From Gammaproteobacteria bacterium (lineage in GTDB: Bacteria > Pseudomonadota > Gammaproteobacteria > Pseudomonadales > Azotimanducaceae_A), in NCBI GenBank assembly GCA_002714125.1, contig PAWP01000108.1:22830-29260 (forward strand): a stretch of 6,431 bases of DNA, given 5' to 3'. Under the pieces are notes generated by a model. That model worked only from the letters and a program-made list of their open reading frames with translations, was not told where the DNA came from and searched no databases. The position numbers and the translations under genes were made by a program. Of the stretch, positions 1 to 6,281 are shown piece after piece (position 1 is the first letter of the stretch; each line of letters opens with the position of its first letter).

Positions 1-1433
1 CGTTCGTACTGTTCGGCAGGCGCGTCGGCAACCTGCATCGCCTCGATAAGCTTGCCCACCATGTCAGACTCAAGCGCAGCATCATCGAGTGGTTTGTCCT
101 GACCAGGGTCGGTCTGCTTATCGAATAGCTTTGTCACAAAGTCATCCGCTGCCACCGGTGAGATCTGACTGGGAATTCGCATCACGGGGCATCCTTTCGT
201 AAACGACAGTGGCGCATGCACCGTCATCTGGCGCAGTTCCTCTTTGCGAAAGGGCGTGCGCATGTGCGTCGGCATCAGTGTGTAGTGGTATAGCGGGCCG
301 TTCTCGGAACCTGGTGCCCGCATGTAGACATGGCGTCCGTCCGTGACGTTCACATGCCCGCCAAAGAGCCCATAGATCCCGTACTCCCGAATAGGCGTGT
401 CGTTGTCGACCACACCCCGTAGCGACACGCCCATCATGTCTTCCGGGATACCGATACCAAAGTAGTCGAGGAGCGTCGGCGCAACGTCAATCGTCTGAGT
501 CAGACTCTTGCGCCGCTCGCCCGCCTTGCCCACGCGAGGATCCCAGACGAAGAACGGAATGTTGGCAATCTCGTCGTACATAGGCATTCGCATTTTCGCC
601 CACCAGTCATGCTCACCCAGCAGGAAGCCATGGTCCGTCATCACGATCAGCATCGTGTCGTCCCACAAGTTGTAACGATCCATCGCGTCGAGGACCTTAC
701 CCAGATAGTGGTCACACTGCGTAAGGAGCGCGGCGTACTCGTACTGCATGTGCTCAACAGCTTGCGGACTCTCAGTCACCCGGTCGTACTTGGGCCAGTC
801 GAAGTGCGGCCCATCCCATTCGTGGTTGTAGCGATTTTTCCACTCATCGAGCGTAAAGAAAGGCTCGTGTGGATCGAACGTCTCGATCTGCAGATACCAG
901 TTGTCTTCCTGATGGTTCGTTTCAAGGAACTCGAGGCCCTCAGCAAAAGTGCGTGCCTGGGGCGTGAGCTCTTCGCGCTGCATGTATTTGCGATTAATGA
1001 GGTCATGGCGATCCACACGCCCAAGGTGTTCAGGGATCGCAGGGTCTTTTACCTCACCTTTCCACCGGTCACCCTCATGGCCTCGTACGTTCACCCAACT
1101 GTTGTAACGATGGTGATAGGTCATGCCACCGTCTTCCCAGTAGTGATAATGATCTGACACCAGATGAGTGTAGATGCCATTGCGGCTCATCTGCCAGAAA
1201 CAAGAGTCATCGAACGGCTCCCACGGTCCCCAGCCGCGGTGCAAAAAGTTGTGCCGCCCAGTGTGCATCTCGCGACGTGCCGGCATACATGGCATGGAGC
1301 CGACGTAATGGGTGTCGAATGTCACTGCACGTTCTGCCAGCCGGGACACGTTCGGTGTCAGCGTCCAGTCACACCCGTAGCTCGACAACATATGCCGGTT
1401 GAGAGAGTCATACATAACGACAATAGCTTTCAT
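1..1433 (-). CDS. Sulfatase / alkaline phosphatase-superfamily hydrolase, C-terminus cut by window edge
   Basis: I translated this frame by hand from the ATG at 1433; it stays open for 477 codons to the window edge. By family it should hydrolyse a sulfate ester or a phosphonate/phosphate ester using a formylglycine made from cysteine. The nucleophile motif is C49-M-P-A-R53 (CxPxR), followed by a TGR at 58-60. Other superfamily landmarks are D9 in the first strand (MYDSLNR, metal), H189 in DPHEP, the metal pair D267-H268 in TDHGFLLGEH, and K280 twelve residues after H268. A52 replaces the usual Ser of CxPSR, which the maturation motif tolerates. The N-terminus begins directly with the first beta strand (MKAIVVMYD), so there is no signal peptide and the enzyme is probably cytoplasmic. 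An AGGA lies 10 bases before the ATG. At 477 residues, family length suggests only a short C-terminal piece is missing. Substrate cannot be told; arylsulfatase, choline-sulfatase-like and phosphonate monoester hydrolase activities are all possible. Confidence 0.9.
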   Translation of the reverse strand, partial: MKAIVVMYDSLNRHMLSSYGCDWTLTPNVSRLAERAVTFDTHYVGSMPCMPARREMHTGRHNFLHRGWGPWEPFDDSCFWQMSRNGIYTHLVSDHYHYWEDGGMTYHHRYNSWVNVRGHEGDRWKGEVKDPAIPEHLGRVDRHDLINRKYMQREELTPQARTFAEGLEFLETNHQEDNWYLQIETFDPHEPFFTLDEWKNRYNHEWDGPHFDWPKYDRVTESPQAVEHMQYEYAALLTQCDHYLGKVLDAMDRYNLWDDTMLIVMTDHGFLLGEHDWWAKMRMPMYDEIANIPFFVWDPRVGKAGERRKSLTQTIDVAPTLLDYFGIGIPEDMMGVSLRGVVDNDTPIREYGIYGLFGGHVNVTDGRHVYMRAPGSENGPLYHYTLMPTHMRTPFRKEELRQMTVHAPLSFTKGCPVMRIPSQISPVAADDFVTKLFDKQTDPGQDKPLDDAALESDMVGKLIEAMQVADAPAEQYE

Positions 1434-1443
1434 GGGGGTCTGA

Positions 1444-1462
1444 TCCTAGCCTTGAACTAGGA
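1444..1462 (-). promoter_or_regulatory. Inverted repeat overlapping the sulfatase ribosome binding site
   Basis: On the minus strand the arms TCCTAG and CTAGGA are perfect 6-base complements separated by 7 bases (plus-strand arms 1444-1449 and 1457-1462). The downstream arm contains AGGA, the only Shine-Dalgarno-like sequence before the sulfatase ATG, 10 bases from it. In RNA the hairpin would hide this site; in DNA the dyad could be an operator. The sequence shows the repeat; the regulatory role is inference, and arms of this length also arise by chance. Confidence 0.35.
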
Positions 1463-1501
1463 CGCGACTTTACCGCGTTCTGTGCAAAACGTAGTGCCAG
1501 C

Positions 1502-1513
1502 GGCTAACTAGCC
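1502..1513. repeat. Short palindrome GGCTA-AC-TAGCC upstream of the sulfatase
   Basis: Perfect 5-base inverted arms around a 2-base centre, about 70 bases before the sulfatase start. Its position would suit an operator for that gene, but arms this short are expected several times by chance in a window of this size. The rest of the gap (1514-1696) shows no convincing gene, promoter or RNA. Confidence 0.2.
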
Positions 1514-1696
1514 ATGTCACCACCGCTACCAGATGGGGACGGACGTGATACTCAACTTCACGCGAGCAACGTATACGCCTTTCGAATATATCGAGTGGGT
1601 AGACGCTGCGGCCTATTCAGTTCTCCCGCTGCGCATCGTGCAACAGACAAGCCATCTGGATACACGAGCGCAGCATCGTCGTGGTCATAGCTCACG

Positions 1697-1716
1697 AAAA
1701 GGAAGGGGCTTTGCCC
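1697..1716 (-). terminator. Weak rho-independent terminator candidate after the RND exporter
   Basis: Reading the minus strand straight from the exporter's TAG stop, the sequence is GGGC-AAA-GCCC followed by CTTCCTTTT. This gives a 4-base GC-only stem with a 3-base loop (plus positions 1706-1716) and a T-rich tail (1697-1704). The stem is short and the tail is interrupted by two C, so termination may be partial. If active, it separates the exporter transcript from the sulfatase 282 bases downstream. Confidence 0.4.
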
Positions 1717-4049
1717 TAATAGGCCTGCGAAGGCTTTTCCATTTCAGACCATGGCCGGGCTGAGCGTCGCCGCTCTCGCCAATTGTCGAAGCGAATCAGC
1801 AAAGGTGGCAGATACAGGAGGTCCAGCAGCCAGGCGACCAGAATGATCGGCGCGAGCAAAACCGCAACGTTCTGGAAATGGAAGGTATTGGAGAACACCA
1901 AAATGAACACCCCAATCGACAGCGACACGGTAGTGATGGTGATCGCCGAGCCGGCCTTGTCGAGCGAATAGTCGACCGCATCTTCCGGCGCGCTGCCGCG
2001 CTTTCTGGCTGTAATGTACTTTGAAAGCATGTGCACAGAGTCGTCCACAACCAGACCAATGCTGATCGAGAATATCATCAAGATGTACGGCGACAGCTCA
2101 CCAATGAAGATTCCCCAGAAGCCAAACACAATCGTCGCAGGTGCCACGTTGGGAAGAATGCTGATGAAGCCATAGGTTACGCTACGCAATCCAATCAGCA
2201 TGGTGAGCGTAATCAGCACAAAGGAGAGCCCAAAACCTTTCATCAGCTCGGTCGCAATCGTCTGGTCCAAACGCGCCCAGCGCACCGTGTTGTTGCCGTG
2301 CAGCACATCGTAACGCGGGTCAAGATTCTGTCTCAGCCAACCGTAAATCCTGTCATTCAGGCCAATCAGCTCACCATTTGTCAGATTGGACGTGCCAATC
2401 ACTACCCTGATCGTTGAGTAGTCCGAGTTGAATATGGGTTCGAGGTTAGGCTCCAGTTCCTGGATGAGCTGATAACTCACGAGATAATCGATGATCTGCA
2501 GCTTGTCCGTTGGGATCACGTCGTAGGCTGGGTCGTCATCGTGCTCCGACTTGTTGAGCGAACGCAGCAGGTCGGTATAGCTCGAGACGAAACTGGCCTC
2601 GGGTTGCGCCTCAACCCAGCGCGAGAACGTCTCAACCTGCCCCAGGAAGTCCGGCTCTGTGATGCCGTAATACTCGCCACTCTGGATTGAATAGACGAGG
2701 GCCTGATCGTTGCCAATCTTGTCCGCGAGTGCAGTGATGACGTGATGAAGATCGGAGTCTTCGTCGACAAAGCTATAGCGATTGAAGTCGAGCTTGTTGA
2801 GGGGGAGCATCGCGAGTGTTACTAAGATAAGCAACGATGCACCCCAGAACAGCACGTTACCCCTTGTACGCACGACGTGACTGACCGTCGCAATAAATTG
2901 CTGGACGCCTAGCGGCTTGGGTATTTTGTTGGCCGGGAGCCACACGAGCAGCGTTGGCAGAAGCATGAGGGTCATGACAAACGCCCACAACACGCCAATC
3001 GCCACCACGTTGCCAAACCCGTAAATCGCAGGGGATGACGAGTAGTTCAGGCAGAGAAATCCCATCGCGGTAGTGACACTGGCCAGTGTCACGGGCTGCA
3101 AATTCACGAGTAGACTTTCCTGCATCGCAGCCACTTTGCTTCGCCCCTCAGCAAGCCCCTGCGCGTAGATCGCCGCAATATGTATACCGTGCGCCATCGC
3201 TACCACCAGCACAACAAGCGGCCCCAAAGCGGAGATTTGATTGAACTCGATCCCAAGCCAGCCGAAGCTGCCAACGGAAAGACCCACTGACACAAACGCA
3301 ATTGCAAACAGGCACAACGTATAAGGCAGGGACTTCAGGCAGTAACGCAGCAGGAAAATCGATACCGCAATCACAATTGGAAAGAGAAACATGCGGTCCT
3401 TGACCGTCGCACGCTGGCCATCCAATTCGAACAGCACGTTCCCCAACGTGTAGATTCGCACATCCGGATAGGCCTCACGCAGAGAATCCCGCAGGGCATA
3501 GATCGATTTACCCACGGCAAGGCGCGCTTCCCTTGTATTGGGTGCGGCGGTGTACTTAACGCTCGCTAGCGCCATGTCCCCGGTCGGTGAAATGACGCGC
3601 TTGGTGAGGTCATCATCGGCCAGCGCGATCTCTCGAATTGCCCCCAGATCCACCTCGGTCAGATCATCCAGCAGGGGGATCAGATAATCGCGCTCATAGC
3701 GCACCGCGTCGTCATCATTGAAGCGCCGACTCAATAACGAACCTACGGAAATGGCACCCTCAATCTCAGAGAAGCGTGCTTCAAGCGCTTCCATTGCACG
3801 CAGGGTCTGCAGGTTGAACACGTCCGTGTCCGTCTCGAACACAAACATCACGCTGGCGTTCGACGGGAAGTCCTGGCGAGCCTGCTCAACCTCCACGGCA
3901 TACGCGTCGCTCTCGCTCAGCAGCGCGCCTGAACCGGTGTCAGTTGAGGTGCGAGTTATGCCCCAACCAACGCTTGCGGCCATGAGCAACGCGGCTGCGA
4001 AGCAGGCATAGCGGCGTACAACAAGTGTCTGGATAATGCTAGCAATCAA
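1716..4049 (-). CDS. MMPL/RND-superfamily exporter, inner membrane
   Basis: This 777-residue protein has the two-fold RND layout. A first membrane helix lies at about 13-34, followed by a periplasmic loop (about 35-218). A helix bundle follows at about 221-370, with a seventh helix near 395-417. A second large soluble loop (about 418-605) precedes a C-terminal bundle. The sterol-sensing-like segment of the second half carries the paired acids in GLVVDDSVH (D669, D670), the proton-relay position of the family. The equivalent place in the first half reads MAHGIH (285-290) with no acid. Length and layout fit the COG1033-type exporters of lipids or other hydrophobic compounds rather than the roughly 1000-residue AcrB type, and no adaptor or outer-membrane partner is present in the window. 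The start is TTG at 4049: it is the only ATG/GTG/TTG between the in-frame upstream TAG and the first helix, and the first internal ATG (M23) would split that helix. No clear Shine-Dalgarno precedes it. Substrate is unknown. The gene is divergent from the haem-copper oxygenase gene. Confidence 0.9.
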   Translation of the reverse strand: MIASIIQTLVVRRYACFAAALLMAASVGWGITRTSTDTGSGALLSESDAYAVEVEQARQDFPSNASVMFVFETDTDVFNLQTLRAMEALEARFSEIEGAISVGSLLSRRFNDDDAVRYERDYLIPLLDDLTEVDLGAIREIALADDDLTKRVISPTGDMALASVKYTAAPNTREARLAVGKSIYALRDSLREAYPDVRIYTLGNVLFELDGQRATVKDRMFLFPIVIAVSIFLLRYCLKSLPYTLCLFAIAFVSVGLSVGSFGWLGIEFNQISALGPLVVLVVAMAHGIHIAAIYAQGLAEGRSKVAAMQESLLVNLQPVTLASVTTAMGFLCLNYSSSPAIYGFGNVVAIGVLWAFVMTLMLLPTLLVWLPANKIPKPLGVQQFIATVSHVVRTRGNVLFWGASLLILVTLAMLPLNKLDFNRYSFVDEDSDLHHVITALADKIGNDQALVYSIQSGEYYGITEPDFLGQVETFSRWVEAQPEASFVSSYTDLLRSLNKSEHDDDPAYDVIPTDKLQIIDYLVSYQLIQELEPNLEPIFNSDYSTIRVVIGTSNLTNGELIGLNDRIYGWLRQNLDPRYDVLHGNNTVRWARLDQTIATELMKGFGLSFVLITLTMLIGLRSVTYGFISILPNVAPATIVFGFWGIFIGELSPYILMIFSISIGLVVDDSVHMLSKYITARKRGSAPEDAVDYSLDKAGSAITITTVSLSIGVFILVFSNTFHFQNVAVLLAPIILVAWLLDLLYLPPLLIRFDNWRERRRSARPWSEMEKPSQAY

Positions 4050-4102
4050 AGTTGGACCATCGGGGCCGCGCTGCCGACGCGATATGAGATAGGTATTGGG
4101 AA

Positions 4103-4131
4103 TTGAAGGCTGGCGACGGGTCGCCTAGAGT
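4103..4131 (+). promoter_or_regulatory. Candidate sigma-70 promoter for the haem-copper oxygenase gene
   Basis: TTGAAG (4103-4108) and TAGAGT (4126-4131) each match four of six consensus bases of the -35 and -10 elements and are separated by exactly 17 bases. Transcription would begin near 4138, about 20 bases before the ATG at 4160. If this is right, the TTG at 4103 is part of the -35 box and cannot be the translation start. This is assigned by pattern only. Confidence 0.4.
4112..4125. promoter_or_regulatory. Operator-like perfect inverted repeat in the promoter spacer
   Basis: GGCGAC-GG-GTCGCC is a perfect 6-base dyad with a 2-base centre. It occupies the last 14 bases of the 17-base spacer between the proposed -35 and -10 boxes and lies within the 110 bases shared with the divergent exporter gene. 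A protein bound here would block or reshape that promoter and could affect both genes. No regulator gene is visible in the window. Dyads of this size also occur by chance, so the position is the main argument. Confidence 0.4.
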
Positions 4132-4136
4132 TCGCC

Positions 4137-4166
4137 ATGAGCATCAAGTGTATACATCAATGTTAA
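4137..4166 (+). other. Possible 9-codon leader ORF overlapping the oxygenase start
   Basis: An ATG at 4137 opens a 9-residue frame (MSIKCIHQC) that ends with TAA at 4164-4166, four bases past the oxygenase ATG at 4160 and in another frame. Ribosomes ending here could re-initiate at the overlapping ATG, which would suit a gene without a good Shine-Dalgarno of its own. The proposed transcription start is almost on this ATG, so it might not be translated at all. Treat it as a possibility. Confidence 0.2.
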
Positions 4167-5842
4167 TAGCACAACGCCTTTTGACGAGCGCTATCGCGTC
4201 CATTCTGACGCTGGCATCCGCAGGCGCCCTCGCGGTCGAACGAGTGGGTGACTTTGCGTTGATCGACCACATGGGGCAACACCATCAGCTTTCCTACTAC
4301 AGCGATCAGAAGGCTGTCGTCCTGCTCGCGCACGGGCTAGCTGAAGCGACGGACATCGCTATTCCACCGAAAGCCTTGACCGAAGCCAACGTTGTGTTTC
4401 TATACATAAACGCGTTGCCAAGTGATAGGCGTAGCAAGCTAGCCAAGCTCGGGACTAAGCTACCGGTTCTTGTCGACGAATCGCAGATGGTATCCGCATC
4501 CCTCGGCTTCGAGCGGGTTGGCGATATGGTGATTGTCGACCCAGCAAGCATGCGCGCGACGTATCGAGGCTCGGTTGCTGATCTGCCCCAGGCATTGACC
4601 ATGGGCAAGGGGGCAAGCCGTACCACGCAGACCTCACGCAGTAATAGCCGGCCCATCGACTACAGCAGCGACCTCAGCGTTTCCTATATCCGGGACATTG
4701 CCCCGATGCTTAAGGAGAACTGCACCAGCTGCCACCACGACGGCGGCATTGCACCCTGGGCCATGAACAATCATGCAATGATCAAAGGCTGGAGCGCCAT
4801 GATTCGGGAGGTGGTACAGACACGGCGGATGCCACCCGGGCAGATCGACCCTCACGTGGGCAAGGAGATCGCCGATGTGGCGGGGCTGACGCCGCAGGAG
4901 CATAGAAAGCTGCTGCAATGGATCGACTCAGGTGCTCCGACGGATGTCAGCACGGATGGATTGGATCCATTGGCTACGCTCAACTACGAGACGAGGAGGT
5001 TCACCCTTGGCGAACCGGATCTCGTATACAACGTCCCCGCCCAGCAGATACCCGCCACCGGCGTCATTGACTATCGATATGTGCCCGTACCACTCAACCT
5101 AGATCGGGATGTATGGGTCCGGGCAATGGAGTTCATACCCGGTGACCGCCAGGTACTGCACCACGTGATCGCCTACGTCTCAACGCCAGCCGATCGGTCC
5201 ATGCGCGGTATCCAGACCGGCGTCGCGCGAGGCGAGTCTGTTGGCGGATTCGCACCGGGGCGCCAGCCGGATCAATTCCGGGACAACAGTGGTCGCTTAA
5301 TCCGCAAGGGCTCCAGCCTGCTGCTGCAGATGCATTACACAACCACAGGCCGGGAGACCGTGGATGCAACCGAGGTCGGGATCTTCCTACACGACGAACC
5401 CCCCGCATACGTCATGTCCGGTGGAGTTGCAGGCGAGCGCCGCTTCATGGTCCCGCCGCATGCAAAGGAACACAAGCTTGAGGGGGTGCAGGAAATACAC
5501 CGCGATGCCTATATTTACGAACTCAATCCGCACATGCACTTTCGAGGCAAGTACATGAACTACTCTGTGGAGTATCCTGACGGCCACACCGAAATGGTGC
5601 TTTCCGTGCCGAAGTACGACTTCAACTGGCAGTTCAACTACGTACTTGCTGAACCCCTCTTTCTCCCCGCTGGTTCAAAGATCATCGCTCGCGGCGCGAT
5701 GGACAATTCTGCGCAGAACCCGGGTAACCCGGACCCGACTCAAACCGTGCATTTTGGTCTACAAACCAAACACGAGATGTTCTTCGGTTTCACAACACTT
5801 CGCTATGAGGGTGACTCACCGCAGAAGTTGGTTGTACGGTAA
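4160..5842 (+). CDS. Secreted thioredoxin-like / cytochrome c / PHM-like copper monooxygenase fusion
   Basis: The 560-residue product has a Sec signal peptide at 1-25 (hydrophobic core, ALA cleavage site, mature from VERVGDF), so it works in the periplasm. Residues 26-148 resemble a redoxin/thioredoxin fold but contain no cysteine, and the usual cis-proline place reads V120-G121. A Ser/Thr/Arg-rich linker (149-167) leads to a cytochrome c domain with C188-T-S-C191-H192 for haem and M224 in RMPPG as distal ligand. Residues about 275-560 match the type II copper, ascorbate-dependent monooxygenase fold: H334-H335 and H392 for the first copper, H458-M-H460 and M540 for the second. These spacings are close to those of peptidylglycine hydroxylating monooxygenase (PHM). 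The likely reaction is copper-dependent hydroxylation with O2, with the haem domain feeding electrons; the substrate is unknown. I chose ATG 4160 because it places the signal peptide at the N-terminus; a TTG at 4103 or GTG at 4148 would add non-signal residues. The two haem-site cysteines are the only ones in the protein. Confidence 0.88.
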   Translation: MLIAQRLLTSAIASILTLASAGALAVERVGDFALIDHMGQHHQLSYYSDQKAVVLLAHGLAEATDIAIPPKALTEANVVFLYINALPSDRRSKLAKLGTKLPVLVDESQMVSASLGFERVGDMVIVDPASMRATYRGSVADLPQALTMGKGASRTTQTSRSNSRPIDYSSDLSVSYIRDIAPMLKENCTSCHHDGGIAPWAMNNHAMIKGWSAMIREVVQTRRMPPGQIDPHVGKEIADVAGLTPQEHRKLLQWIDSGAPTDVSTDGLDPLATLNYETRRFTLGEPDLVYNVPAQQIPATGVIDYRYVPVPLNLDRDVWVRAMEFIPGDRQVLHHVIAYVSTPADRSMRGIQTGVARGESVGGFAPGRQPDQFRDNSGRLIRKGSSLLLQMHYTTTGRETVDATEVGIFLHDEPPAYVMSGGVAGERRFMVPPHAKEHKLEGVQEIHRDAYIYELNPHMHFRGKYMNYSVEYPDGHTEMVLSVPKYDFNWQFNYVLAEPLFLPAGSKIIARGAMDNSAQNPGNPDPTQTVHFGLQTKHEMFFGFTTLRYEGDSPQKLVVR

Positions 5843-5858
5843 GAAGGGATCATGTCGA

Positions 5859-5874
5859 ACTGGGATGCCCCAGT
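5859..5874 (+). terminator. Hairpin after the oxygenase gene, no U-tract
   Basis: ACTGGG-ATGC-CCCAGT is a perfect 6-base stem with a 4-base loop, 16 bases after the oxygenase stop codon. The position fits an mRNA 3' end, but the following bases (ATCGATGC) contain no T run. It would therefore be a poor intrinsic terminator and may instead stabilise the transcript end. Confidence 0.3.
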
Positions 5875-5930
5875 ATCGATGCTGAGCTTGTCGGTACAGT
5901 CGCGGCAAATCCTGCAGCAAGAGACCCGAC

Positions 5931-6281
5931 ATGGGCTATCGAACCCTAGGCCGCACCGGGGCCTGCAAGGCTCGCCGTCGGCGCCGTAAACTTCAGCTGA
6001 CTCACGAACGAGAACGACTCATTCGAGATTTCGGACCCTTGCGTGCGACACCGGCGTCAACTTAATCAATACAGCCATTAATGACAACGTAGGCGAGTCC
6101 GAGGCGCTGGTTTTAGCTGAGGGACCACCACTGCGAAAACAAGCTGCCGGCCAGCAAGGTCTACCTACCTCGACATCTGGACGACACTGGCGAGCCACTC
6201 ATGGAGCAGGCTCGCTACGTGGGCCCAGACTGTCCGCCAAGAATATCAGGTACGCGCGTGAGGCCAACAGAAGCGAGGTAA
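5931..6281 (+). pseudogene. Decayed aldo/keto reductase remnant, frameshifted, with a nonsense codon
   Basis: No frame is open throughout, but pieces in three frames line up in order with an aldo/keto reductase N-terminal half. An AAGAGA sits 6 bases before an ATG at 5931 that reads MGYRTLGRTG, a typical family start. After a shift, 5962-5997 reads PARLAVGAVNFS, meets TGA at 5998-6000, and continues LTNENDSFEISD in the same frame. After another shift, 6047-6121 reads DTGVNLINTAINDNVGESEA and onward, the counterpart of the family's DAGVNFIDTADVYG-GESE strand and catalytic Asp/Tyr region. Here the catalytic Asp is Asn, and Tyr of the usual DVYG is also lost. A third frame (6117-6281) reads KLPASKVY (compare VVLATKV) and later QARYVGPD (compare VRYIGVSN), then stops. 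The protein cannot be functional. I recognise the family from conserved words only; the last segment is the least certain. The boundary at 6281 marks where similarity fades, not a real end. Confidence 0.6.

Noticed and set aside
609..1157. Open 182-codon frame on the plus strand opposite the sulfatase
   Set aside because: It lies entirely antisense to a gene with clear sulfatase motifs, has no recognisable domain, and its composition (rich in Val/Ile/Arg from complementary codons) is typical of a shadow frame.
1533..1763. Open 76-codon plus-strand frame between the sulfatase and the exporter
   Set aside because: It runs into the 3' end of the exporter gene, has no good ribosome binding site and shows no familiar motif.
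4103..4159. TTG at 4103 as the start of the haem-copper oxygenase
   Set aside because: It would add 19 polar residues before a well-formed signal peptide and overlaps the proposed -35 box. ATG 4160 gives a standard signal peptide at residue 1.
5646..5885. 79-codon plus-strand frame overlapping the end of the oxygenase gene
   Set aside because: It overlaps the copper-site Met540 region in another frame and has no motif or start signal. It is a shadow frame.
5931..6064. Intact small protein from ATG 5931 to the in-frame TAA at 6062
   Set aside because: Only the first ten residues look like a real protein; the rest is Arg-rich frame-shifted sequence, while the homologous continuation is found in other frames. 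A decayed gene explains it better.
6117..6281. YLDIW in a further frame near 6166 as part of the aldo/keto reductase
   Set aside because: It resembles the family's DYIDLY word, but it competes with a better supported frame over the same bases, so I did not count it as evidence.
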